Source of the DNA: Serinus canaria
Lineage: Eukaryota > Chordata > Aves > Passeriformes > Fringillidae
Assembly (NCBI RefSeq): GCF_022539315.1
Contig: NC_066315.1
Span: 20,931,649-20,995,648 of the forward strand
Length of the DNA stretch: 64,000 bases
Direction of reading: 5' to 3'
In this document: one piece after another, positions 44,003-55,641 of the stretch
Layout of the letters: every line of letters starts with the position of its first letter
How positions within the stretch are numbered: the first letter of the stretch is position 1
The notes under the pieces: model-generated
Seen by the model: the letters and a program-made list of their open reading frames with translations, nothing else
Told to the model about the DNA's origin: nothing
The model's database searches: none
Translations under genes and position numbers: made by a program

Positions 44003-47000
44003 AGCATTTAACATAGGCTTAATTTTATCTTCATGAAAAATGTATTAATATTAATGCCTGTTCCTGTTAACTGACACAGTTTTAGAAACCCACCACTCTT
44101 AATAAAAGAACTATAAAAAATAGTCAACAACCTGTGACTGAAATTATTTTTGAAACCACTGTTCTGATATCTTCCCTACTGTCATTCACATAAAGAGCCT
44201 GCCCTGGTTATGCTATGATACATTATTCCTAGTAAGCTTCACTTGATGGAATCAGAATTATGCGTTTTTAAAACAGATTTTAGGTGCAAATAGCTTTTAA
44301 AAGGAATCAGGATTCCTACTTAATTTAAGCAGGTATATGATACTACAGGGAATCTCTGTTTGTGTGGTTTACTCATTGCTTGCATGCCATGTTTTACAGG
44401 GAACTTTCTCTTGTAGAAGTTTCTTCTTTTATACACCAAGGACTACATTCATATCACCTCATTTAGCCATTTAAATGATGCATGTCTACTACAAAACAAT
44501 CATCTGAGGATGGAAGGACATATCTATAGGCAATTCATCCAGCTTATTTTGAATGCCTGTAATAGGACAGGACAAGTCACTTTCTGTAATGTTATCCTCC
44601 TTCCATGGACTAAGGACCAAGCCAAGAAACAATCCAGGACAAGACAAATATATTTCAAATGGCTTTACACAGGATATGCGAATTATATTTCTTTAATCTT
44701 AACCCAGTCTGAGGGGATGGGAAAACATGCTGATTCCTATCACAGAAGATCAATAGGTAGGTTCATATCTGGCAATAACAGCTATTTTGGTTCTGAAAAT
44801 CACTAATTTACGTGGTGGTATAGCCAAGGAGCTCCTGTACAGACCAAAACTTCTCAGCTCTGGGTGTTCTAAAAAGAGAGAGATAAATGATATTTCCTGA
44901 AAATTACAAATTCAGACTAAAAATGAGAAAATTGCTTTAAGATGTAACCAAAACTTGTATTATTTCACAAAAGCCGTGAAACACTACCTTATCATTTTTG
45001 TAATAAACTCTGGACAAATTTTTATAACCACCAACTGTATGGTGCATAAAATACAACTCTCACCATTAGCCAACTATCAAATCCTGGTGAAGTAAATATT
45101 TTTCCTACAGGTATTGTTAAGAGAAAAGAGACTTGCTACTAAAAAGGTCATGGTGCTGCATTCCTGACTCTGGTAAAAACCCCACTGAGTTCAATAGATG
45201 TTTTGCCTGAATACTGATGACAAGATTTATGTTTCCGCTTTTCCCATCTGAAACATGCGCTTCAGTCATTGTGTCATTTTAATGGCCTTGTAATGGGAAG
45301 TCCCCCTAGGTTTGGATTAGTTGCTTCCTACAGTAATCTCATATTGCTGAAACATTATAATCACATAAACGCAGTTTCCATATGCTAATTCTGCATTTGT
45401 TTTGATTCGGTAAGCACATTTTAATGGCATTAGCACAGAGTCTCTGTAGACCGGTGTGAGAATCATTTCACTGTCATTACATTACAATGTGAGATTAGAG
45501 CAACATTAAATCCAGATTGCTATGACATAAAAGTTACCCAAAAAAGCTAAAAAAAAAAATAAAAAAAAAAAAGGCTCAACGGGTATTAACTGTACCCAGA
45601 AAAAGTTAAACACAGCTGCCATTTAGAAACAAGGGCTGCCCTGGCTGCATCAAGAGCATTTTAAGTGGGTCTTTCTTTTACAACCACACAGCCTGTGATT
45701 TAGCACAGGCTCACTATATACTTACAGATGGAGGAAATGTTTTGAGTATTCAGTTCTAGTTTGAGCACCCCTTACAGAGCATGGTAAACCCACTAATTAG
45801 AAATATGTGACACATTTGTAAGAAATTACTATTAGTTAGTCTATTGCTGTGTTATCTCACCATTCCCCACATGTAAACATTATGTGACAAGGGAAAAAGC
45901 CAGACAAAGAGAGGCAGAGGGTAAGAGAACATGTAGGCTATGTCAGGAAGAATTTAAAAAAATAACTTATTTTTCTCTTCCCTCATGTTTCTGCCAATCC
46001 TGTAGAGGTTTACAGAAAGGAAGGAATTCAATACTGCCTGCACAGTTCTTCCTCTTCCCCACCAGACAAGCAAGCTTTCTAACCTCTCCCCATCTATTCC
46101 ACCTTCTTCAAAAATATATTCACAAGTGCTAATTACAGTGCAAACACGCCTGAAAACCAGCATTTCCTTGGACACGGATTTCAGTAAGCATGGCTTTTTT
46201 GCTCATCCATGCTGTCAGGAAAGCACAGCTACAGGGGCTGTGGAGCTGAGCCTGCCACAGCTGGGTGGCTGAGTGCAGCAGGAGGACAGAACTTGCACTT
46301 GCTCCAGGACAGATGCAGACTCACCTGTCATTTAGTCCAGCAATTCCCCGTGCACCAGTCAGCGCAAAAAGAGTCCAAGACCTATGACACTGTAGTCCAC
46401 TGCACACAGGCTTTCTCACACCATCACTAGTTTGTGTTACATGAGATAACAACATGTCTTATATTGCTTTTGGATTATTCTGCCCAAGAAAAAGAATTTG
46501 AAAATGAGTGGAAGAGTGAAAAAATTGAGGTTTCTGGGCAAACTTGGGCCTCTTTTGTAGAAATGGAAAGTATGTTGCTCTGAAAGTAACAGATTATTTT
46601 TATTAAAGGTCATAAATGTTCTTCTCTGTTTTCAGAATTGACACTGGTCAGAATGGTATTGGTCTATTTCCTCTCCCAAAATGGAGCTATGAGAGTACCA
46701 TCATTTGCTGAACTTCAAGCTAACTCAAGGCTTTGTGTCCTAAGGAATGATGTCACACTGGAGACTTTTCATGCCTTGAACAAAGCTCTTATGAGAGAGG
46801 GAGGGAACACTTATGGTGCCTCTCCCACACAACTCCTGCCTAATCCCACAGGAGTATATGCTGCAGCTGCTCCCTTTGTGGACCACCCTTTGTTTCCCAT
46901 CATTGCGTGGCTGTATCTTCATGCAGCATGCACACAAACTTCACCATTTTGAATGTGTAAGCACTTGACTGGGCAGAAATTGGCCAAGAGACTCAAAGCC

Positions 47001-48432
47001 TAGAGAATTCTTGGGAGAATTATTTAAAAAGCATCATCTACTCCACTTTACCCCATTTTTTAATGAAACACACTATTCTAGAAATACTCAGAATAGTGGG
47101 TTAATGTTGTGGCCTTCAGTGACCTACCTCTGGTCCCCAAACCACTCAAAAACATATTTCCTTATGAAGTCAAGCCAAAAGAAATGCTAAATATTGCTTT
47201 TCACTATATTTTCTATATATGGTTTGAGCAACCAAAAAACCTTTACACTACAGAAGTGAGAATACTAAAAGTAAGACTTTATATAAGGTGACAGTATGTG
47301 CTATGAAAAAGAATTAGGAGAGCTTTAGACAGGTTTTATATAACCCAGCTATGATAAAGAGAAGTCCCAGCAAAATATGCAGGTACACACACTCCACAGC
47401 AGCTACATTGCTTGAGCAGCACTGTCAATATTCTACAATCTAAAAGCAGTCACTTAAATTTTAAGAGAAATATAAACACTAGTACACACATGGGAAAGGT
47501 CCTGCCCTCAGAACCTCCAAAAAGTACACTCAGATAAGGAGCTGGGTAAGAGAGAAGCAAAGCTTTTAAATGTTCACCTGAAAGGAAAGAGAAAATTCTT
47601 ACAGCACCTTCGCTCTGTGGCTCAGCTCGTGGCAGACAGACCTTCCAGCTTTGCATGGTTTGAGGGTCATGTTCTGGCTCTAGCCAGGCATATCTCAATC
47701 AGATTGCTTCCTTACAGATGAACTGCCACACCAGGACAAGCGCAGTGTCTCGTACCCATCTCGCAGGGTGGACAAACCCCGGGGATCAAAGCAAGCACGT
47801 GTGATTTGCCCCAAGAAGCAGAGTCCAAGTCACCTCGTATATAGAACTTTGCACAATTTTTTTCCAATTTGGTTAAAGTTTAGTTGTTGTGACCAGAATA
47901 GTCAGACTTCCATTTTACCTTATTTCTGTGCAGATAACAGTCTCAAAATCTAGGCTTTTCTGAGCAAAGTCACATTGAAGTTTCTCTTCCTCAGAGAGAT
48001 CTGAGACCAGCATACCCCTAAGTGTTTTTTCATTAACATCTCTTTAGAAGAACTTCAGGGGATTTTACATTTTGGGCAGCTTCCAAAATTACTCCTGATA
48101 AAAGGTCAGATAAAAATTCTCCTCCAGGGTCAAACATTACATTAATTATATTTTACATGCACACACAGTGTTTTTAGGCCAAAAATCAGAACTGAAGTCA
48201 CATTATGCTATATGCAAATATGGGCTAAGTCCTGCATGTTGATACATACATTCATATTCTTAAGACTTACACTCACATTTGCTTCTTGAGGGTTCTGGGG
48301 TACAAGCACATATTCTCTTTTTTTCGAGGACAATATGTAGGGAAAAAAGTCTCCTTTTCAGGAATGCATATCCAGCCTTCATTTCCTCTGAATTTCAAAT
48401 CTGAAACAAGTGTACATCTTAACACATCTCTT

Positions 48433-48488
48433 TATTGTTATTCTGTTTATTGTCATTGACTTTCATGACAATAAACAGAATAACAATA
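48433..48488. repeat. Perfect 24-bp inverted repeat with 8-base loop
   Basis: The arms 48433-48456 and 48465-48488 are exact reverse complements, separated by TGACTTTC. As RNA they would form an uninterrupted hairpin on either strand. It lies in the probable PTER 5' intron. It shows no transposon or known microRNA sequence that I recognise. Confidence 0.95.
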
Positions 48489-50327
48489 TAGGTTTTCTCT
48501 CTACTTGAGGTCACATACACATATTTTCACATGAGCCTAAAGATTTCAGTAAGCATGCTGGGTGGAGCATTATCACTATCTTGTGCAGTCCTACAGAGAC
48601 ACACCAAACTCCTCCATGATCTTTACATGCAGAAATGCACCACACAAATCTAAGAAATGGATGACTGATATGCATTACTACCTCTTGATCAAGACTGAAC
48701 ATTACAATCTAGAAAAATTCAGATGAATGAACCCCAATGTCAGCTTTGCCACAGACCACAGCAGTCAGTGATCCACTAAGATCTGCAAAGCCATGCATGC
48801 TGGAAAAGAGCATGGTGATTTGGTTTAGAGTCTCATTCAGTATCACAGACTACAGCAACTGGAAAAAGCAGGGGCTTCCAGAAAACCACCTTCTTTACTA
48901 GGGAGTGATGAGCTTAGATGCAAAGAACTAAATTCAATGTCCCACTACTGCAAAGAACTGTGTCACAAAATTTGCAACCAATCTCAAGACCTAATGGGAA
49001 AAAATACCCTGAGAAAAGCCTTTGGACTGTGACTGTTCTCTGTGACTCTCAGGAAATGGAAGCAGGATGTCCTTCTCAAGGTCCACTCTAAAGAAACGAG
49101 CCCACACAAGAAAAGTTAATGTGAGTCAAGGGAGAGCTCAAAGCTGATGGGTGTAGCTCAAGCAGTATCTTTTACCTCAGAAACTTTACAGTCTGTGTGC
49201 TTTGTCAGTGATCAGACTCAATGAACTCTTGCTTATACAACTCCTGCTTTTAATTTCTTACCCCCATCTTGGTAGAACAGTGGAATGCTAGCTGACAAAA
49301 TTGTCAGGTCTCCTACATATCCTTCTATTTCTTCTCCAGGTATTGCAGAATCTTCAATCTTAACCAGAACTGGACACAGAACCCTGCCAGTGTCTTGCTT
49401 TTTTGTATCACAGAATTTCTGAAAGAAGATACAAACTCAGTATTTTTGTCCTGGAAACTATTATCTGTTTTTCAAAAAATCCTGGCTACCCAGTCTAAAG
49501 TGAACAACCAAGAACAAAGTCCTGCAATAAAGCTTACAGAACACCAGAGTTCAAGCATTAAAAACAGTTGAAGATTTCCAGACCCATCTGAAAATTATTC
49601 ATCTGCCAAAAGGTACACAAATCACAGCAAAAAAAAAGGTACACTCCTTTCACTTGATCACTAACCCTCACTGTAGTGACTGTGGATAGGGCAAAGGCAA
49701 CTGTGGGATAAAACAATTCTCCTTTTACATTTTGAGGAAAGATATGAGATCCCAAAAGAGCAAGAAAAGGGAGTAGTTCAGCAGGTAACACACCATTCTT
49801 TGATCCTACCTCCTCCACAGAAGTTAATTCAAGAAAAACCCTGTGGCTGTGGCTACACAACAGCAGGGTTTCAGAATATCTTTGAGAAAAGCGATTCTAC
49901 ATTTCTGAGATCCAAGTAAAAAAATGTGAATTTCTCAAAGCTGTCATCTAAAAGATGACGGTGGTGGTCTTTCTTCTTGCTTCCTTTTTATCTGAGTAGT
50001 TAAGTACTTGTGAAACATATCCCAGCTATTGTTAGGATAAAATGCTTTTCTTGGATTATTACCAACATACATATTACTGTCAGACCAAAGACATGACCAC
50101 TGCTTAGAAAACTCTGAGGAAGCTTTTTAATTTGTGACCAGAAAAATGACATTGAATACCCTACCAGTGTTGAGAAGATGTAATTTCTTCTTAGAACTAG
50201 AGGGATGGGATACTCCCCTTCCCCTCCAATACAGCTGGCAATCCAATTTTCCAGAAATGAAGAAAATGTAAAAGTTCAAAACTGTTCCAAATCAAACCAG
50301 AGACTTGTACCTCAGGTTTCCACACAT

Positions 50328-50353
50328 GGAATTAGAGATGGATCTCTAATTCC
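50328..50353. repeat. Perfect 11-bp inverted repeat
   Basis: GGAATTAGAGA (50328-50338) and TCTCTAATTCC (50343-50353) are separated by 4 bases. This is a local cruciform-type sequence without a recognised element. Confidence 0.9.
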
Positions 50354-51879
50354 CTCGTACCAGACAGGTGGCCAGGCTGATACAAGCAGAAGCCTCACTG
50401 TTTTCATGAACCTTAAGATGTCTTGGTTTCATCTGACTAAAAAATGATTTTGTTCAGTATTTCAAGTCCTGAAAGATGGGAAAAATATTTTGGATCTACA
50501 TCAAGTGAAATAAGGAAAAAAATTCACAGAATGTTCAGAGGCATAGTCCTTTAATAAACACAGAACTCACTGGTGCCATATGCTTCACTATATACTGATT
50601 TTTATGTGTGAGAAGCAAGCTGATGGCTCCCAACCACAGAGGGAAGCTGTGACACTTGCTCCTGCTGCACCATGCACTAATTCAGTACGTTAGCACTGGT
50701 CACCTACATGAAATATAATTAAGCATCTGAATGCCATTGTTGCCACCTTTGATTATAACTATGAAAATGAATGTGATGATGGTGACAGGATGGCAAATAT
50801 TATATATGTTAAATTCCAAAACATAAGAGGCATTCATAATAATAAATGACACTTATGTAGTATTTCATAAAACAATCTCAGAGTACCTGACAAAATGATG
50901 CAAAACTACTTATTAGAAGCATTGCTTCACCCACCACTGAAACACAGCCCGCAGCAGAAAGAAGGCAACAACCTTTAAACATCACAGAACATATCATGAC
51001 AGAGGAGGTTGAATAATGTATCCAGTGTTAAGCAGAAGGGAATTCCAGACAAGTAAAACAAAATTTCCCAGAAGTAAATGACCTCCAGCTAAAAATTTGT
51101 TTCATTCAAGAACTGCCACAAGCCTCTAGCATACAGAGGATACCACCCTTATCAACAGACACCTGAAAGAAAAGAATTATGTTTACAGGTATCTTAGTGA
51201 TCATATATACATCCAAGTACCTTCTGGGCTCCTCAGAATTCTTCACCAACAGGACCTGTATGCTTCAACTTATGACCAAACTAACCACAGCACAAGACCT
51301 ACTGCAGAGGGGGTGAAAAAACCCAAGGCCACTGCCCAGCAATGGCTTTGCCACCGTGCTGAAGCTCACTTGGCAGGGGGAGCTGAACCTCCCTCGCCCA
51401 GATTCAGCCTGCCTTCCGCAGCATCCCGAGCCGCTGCCAGGGGAGCAGGGATCCTGCTGCAAGGGTGCCTTGGAACAGGCAGCAAGCCTCAGGCCACCGA
51501 GAACAGGCATGGTGGAGCGTCGAGTCCCAACAGGGCACACAGGCAAGTCTGGAGCTTTGCTGCTGAGCCTCGACAAGCTTAAGCAACTCTGGAAGCATCT
51601 CGCAGAGGGCTGCTGGTGCTTCCAGATGGAGAGGCAGCTGAAGGCAGGCTCTGAAGGTCCCAGTTTTGGATTGAGGCATTTGTTCCTTCACAGAGACACC
51701 CTCGGGAACTGTCGGGAGAGGAGTACTAGAGAGGACGTAGTTCCAATATTTAACTTGTTATGGCTGAACAAATATTAAATACCAGCACTAATAATAGCAG
51801 CGTAGCTGCACTCACACAGTGAAGCCGCCTAAGCTCGGGGCTCACTCTGTTGGTAACTATCATCTGGTGCTCTAAAACG

Positions 51880-52580
51880 CTTCTGCAGAGAGGAGCTGCT
51901 CGTCCCCTCACACTTCTCACGGGCCGCGGGGCTCCCCGCAGGAGCCCTGCCTGACCCAGCGCCGCCGTCCCGGCCACCTCTGCCCTCGCCCCGCAGCCAC
52001 CCCGCAGCCGGGGCTGCACCGGCTGTGCCGCGGCCCTGACCCGCGGCCGAGCCCGGCACAGCCCTGCGCTCCCCGCCCGCCCCGGCCCCGAGCACAGCCG
52101 GCCGCCTCCCGCTCTCCCGCCTCGGGCCTTGCCGGGCCGGCAGCGGAGCGACCGAAAGCCGCGCCCGCCCCTCAACTCGGCCGAAGTTTCCCGTCCCGGG
52201 CGCTTTGTAGGGCCGAGGGCAGCAAGGGCAAGCCCGGCACGGCTGGGGGCCGCCGGAGGTGGCGGAGCGGCTCCGCAGGCGTTCCCCACACCCCGCTCGC
52301 TCACCCCGCGGCCCGGACCCTCCGCCGGCAGCACCGCACCCCGCAGGGCCCCGGCTAGCCGAGAGCCGCGACCGCCCCGAGCGGGGCGGGACTTCCCGGG
52401 GACGGGAGCGAGTGGTGGAACATGCTGGGGGCGGAGGGGCCCGAGAGCCCGGGGTGGCGGACGGGCGAGCGGGAGAACGGCCGGGGAGCGCAGCGCTGCC
52501 CCTCTGCCTCCCTGCCGGGACCCGCCCTGCTCGCTGCCCGCTCCCCCGAGCCAGGAGTTCCCCCGTGGAGTGAGGGGCAG
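51880..52580 (-). promoter_or_regulatory. PTER: CpG island, probable PTER promoter and non-coding first exon
   Basis: A compact block of very high G+C and CpG density is flanked by AT-rich DNA. PTER is the only gene on the expected strand and side, and its ATG exon starts with a splice acceptor, so an upstream promoter is required. Minus-strand donor-like motifs are GTGAGC at 52304-52299, GTGAGA at 51920-51915 and GTGAGT at 51815-51810. The one actually used cannot be decided. Open frames of up to 352 codons here show no family similarity. Confidence 0.6.
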
Positions 52581-52890
52581 CTGTGCTTTGTGTCAGCCTT
52601 GGCTCCTGGTTCGAATGAGAGTCGGTGGCTGTGAGCATCCTGCCTGTCCTTGTGTGTTTGCACAGGGAGGAGGCTGGAATCCACGGAGTCATTTTGGGGG
52701 GGAGGGTGTGGTGGGAGTTCGCTCTGAGTGCTTGGGCTTGCAAGAGGCAATATTTTCTAATCTGCCCTTTAATACAAATAGGATGGTGGAAGAGGCACTT
52801 CCAAGTATCTGCACACAGGATGACAATGACTGATTCTGGAAGAAAATGCAGGTCCAGAGCATGAAATGAAAACACAGCTAACACCAAGTT

Positions 52891-53060
52891 AGAACAATGG
52901 AATCATTAAGGCTTCGAAAGATTACCAAAATCATCGAGTCCGGCCTTTGATTGAACACTACCGTATCAACCACATCGTGGCACTACGTGCTATGCCGCTT
53001 CCTCGGGCAGTTCATTCCAATGTTTTTTAACCCTTTCAATAAAGAGATTTTTTTGATGAA
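52891..53060 (-). mobile_element. CR1 LINE 3'-end fragment (antisense)
   Basis: GAATCATTAAGG, then ATCATCGAGTCC, a diverged middle, GGCAGTTCATTCCAATG and AACCCTTTCAATAAAGAGATTTTT follow the order of the reverse complement of the avian CR1 3' end. The fragment is 5'-truncated and diverged. It lies about 300 bases outside the PTER CpG island. Confidence 0.75.
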
Positions 53061-53690
53061 GAATTCACCTTCAGAATCCTTTACCTCTCCTTTTGAGGAT
53101 CTCAAAAATGTCTTATTTGCCCAAGGCTCACAGCATCCAGTGTGGTACTATTCCATTTTATAGAAGGGTAAACACTCTGGCAACATGACTAGCAAAGGCA
53201 CAGGCGACAGAGCTTCTCTAGCCCTCACACACAGTCAAAGCTGCAGGAAAGTCACCCAGTGTATTGCAGAGACATAACCTAAAGTCAGGAAGTTTTTCTG
53301 GGAGAAGTACTTACTTTTTTCATTGCTATGTGTTCTACTTTGACTCTTCCTTGTTCCCATTCATAACAGGCTGGGACCAACACTGCAGCATTATGCCTGC
53401 AAATGGATTCCTGGGTGCCTGCCTTTAATATGGCCTGGGGGAAATGGATCCTAGCTTTTCTTCAGATCCCAGATAATCCTGTGATGCAGAAAGTGAGCGG
53501 GCAAGACTGGGAATGAAAGCCAATGCATGCTGATACATGGACCGTTTATCATCTATCTTACAGTGAAGGACAAAAGTGGAAGTAGAGGATGAAAAATGAG
53601 GAGGGTGTTGAAGTAAACAACTTTAGAGAGGTAGGAGGTAAAAGAAAGTTGTTCTTTTATGAAAGTGATGGAGAAATGAAGTTTTTGCTT

Positions 53691-53709
53691 AAAAAAAAAA
53701 AAAAAAAAA
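53691..53709. repeat. A19 homopolymer tract
   Basis: Nineteen A residues followed by GAAAAGG. No adjacent element recognised. Confidence 0.9.
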
Positions 53710-54776
53710 GAAAAGGCATTTTGAGAATACTAGACCTGAGGGTTTAAATCCATGACTGCTGATATTGATCGGGGGAGAACCCACCCTTTGGGATCTCAGC
53801 TAAGGGGAAATTACTGCCCAGTGAGAGAGAGTAAAGATGAAGACAGTGACGCAAGTGAAATGCTTGGGATCTTTTGAATTAGCATCCACTCACCAGGAAT
53901 ATGCAGTAGTGATTAATACAAATAGATGGCTGGAGCTAAGCTGCTGGAATGGCTCCAGTTGTCCATGTCACTTGTTTTTGTTTGCTTCTCATATGAAGTC
54001 AAGTGAGTAGGGGTCTTGCAAAGATTAAGTGGAGATATGAAGGCCTGTCATTTATAATGGTTTGTATTTCAACATGTTCATAATTTTGGGCAGTCAGTGC
54101 AGGAGAAATTATGTATGAGAAGTATGTTAAAAATAGTCATGCAATACTTTATGGAACATCATTTGTCACTGGTCATATCCAACCTGTTTTGAAGATTTGT
54201 GATGAATTTTACATAAGGTCCGCACTTCTACATCTTTTGTGTTTTAAAATATACAGGCAGTATTAAAACTTGGGTAGGTACAAAGTAAAACCATATTTTT
54301 ACACATGCAGAATGAGGTTCTCTTTAAAGCAATCTTCACTATGTCCAAAGCAAAGTAAGATACTATATTTTTAATTTTAACATCCTTGACTTCAACCTGC
54401 TACAAAACAGAGGCTTGTAAACATAAAATAATGGGACTGCCTTGTTCAGACCAAATGCATAGTGAACAGTGAAAACAAGTCAACAGCTGGCAGAATCTAT
54501 ACATCTGACACTTGGTTCACAATTTAGGTGATACACAACCTTGTGTAATGTATCTGGCATTTGTATCCACTTTTCCAAATTTGAAAACCAGGCTGTGGTC
54601 TTTCTAGAAATATTGAATTGGTTGCCATATTAAATAGTTCATGAAATAGGAAAATCAACCCACCACATTTGTCCCTCAAAGCCTCTCAGCTATGCTACCA
54701 GCAGTGACAACTGTCAGTAACATCAAAAGCTAAAATATCCATATTGTATAGCAAAAAGGAGAAGCCATTTACTATT

Positions 54777-54801
54777 AAAAAAAAAAAAAAAAAAAAAAAA
54801 A
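54777..54801. repeat. A25 homopolymer tract
   Basis: Twenty-five A residues followed by GAAGAGAAGG. No adjacent element recognised. Confidence 0.9.
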
Positions 54802-55464
54802 GAAGAGAAGGTGTTAGGTGTTCTTTATTTTGTGTAGAAGTTACAGTTTGGTCAGGGTTAAATCACGCCTGTGCTTTTGTCCACCTCAATCATGCATGAC
54901 CAGAAGGAGCACTGAAGCCAATGGTCCTTTTCCATTTGGGTCACTGTTGTAAACTCTGTCCACTGTTTAACTGTAGACACAAAATAAGGACCAAGCATTT
55001 GCAGTGCTTGAGCTTCAGTAGCATTCCTTCTCTTTCCAAAGGTGAATATAGAAGAGAGCAGACCAATTGCAGCATCAGCCCTGGGTGACCTAGGGGAAAG
55101 TGCTCTCAAGGATCCATACCCAGAGGGTGCATAGATCCCAAAACCAGGTGGGTTTCCCCAGAGCAGAGGGGTTGTGAGAGGCACTGCCACCTGGTAGCTA
55201 TGGAAACAGCTGAGCCACTACACTGGGACCCCAGGGAGAGGGACCCGTGAGACTGAGTGATCTCTTCCAGACTGAAATCTGCTCAGGGCTCCATTTCTCA
55301 GGTGATATAGAAGATAGAAAAGCCATTGCCATGTTTTAGTTTTACTCAGACAACAACTGATGAGGTTTGCATGAGCTTATAAATGCAATACTTTTTTCTT
55401 CTTTGAAACAAGCCTCTTTTGGGGGGACTGTGGTAACAGTAAAACACTACAGCATTCATCAGAC

Positions 55465-55641
55465 CAGCTGGGCTGCCCAGAGAAGTTGTGGAGTAACCAT
55501 CCCTGAGGTATGTAGAAGACTTGTAGATGTGCTGCTCAGGGACATGATTTAGTGTTGGGCTTGGCAGTGCTGGGTAAATGGTTGTACTCAATGACCTTAG
55601 AGGTCATCTCCAATCCAAAAATTTAATGGTTCTATGATTCT
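55465..55641 (+). mobile_element. CR1 LINE 3'-end fragment (sense)
   Basis: GGCTGCCCAGAGAAGTTGTGG, then ATCCCTGAGG, CAATGACCTTAGAGGTCATCTCCAATCC and the terminal GGTTCTATGATTCT match the order and wording of the CR1 3' untranslated end, including the terminal octamer-type repeat. It is 5'-truncated and carries no reverse-transcriptase coding. Confidence 0.8.

Larger units (their letters stand above)
41603..51880 (-). other. PTER: Probable PTER 5' UTR intron and upstream sequence
   Basis: No coding sequence was recognised between the exon-1 acceptor and the CpG island. It holds a degenerate tandem duplication of about 40 bases at 42157-42233, another at 43923-44002, a C-rich run near 43,572, A-rich runs near 45,550, and two perfect inverted repeats (48433-48488 and 50328-50353). 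About 45,240-45,545 is a high-complexity stretch with an octamer variant (ATGCTAAT at 45382-45389) that resembles a conserved regulatory element. The rest is featureless AT-rich sequence, with a moderately GC-rich piece at 51,300-51,700. Confidence 0.55.
53061..55464. other. Non-coding flank between CR1 fragments
   Basis: No gene recognised. Contains two A homopolymers. About 53,130-53,200 has weak wording similar to old MIR/CORE-SINE sequence but is too decayed to assign. Confidence 0.4.

Noticed and set aside
49260..49410. Possible antisense CR1 remnant (AACCAGAACTGGACACAG)
   Set aside because: Only one short phrase resembles CR1. The flanks do not follow the element, so a repeat search is needed before calling it.
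50820..51060. Possible ancient MIR/L3-type SINE remnant
   Set aside because: Weak word-level resemblance only, with no continuous match.
51829..52887. 352-codon minus-strand and 234-codon plus-strand open frames
   Set aside because: They cover the probable PTER CpG island, overlap each other on opposite strands and have biased composition without family similarity.
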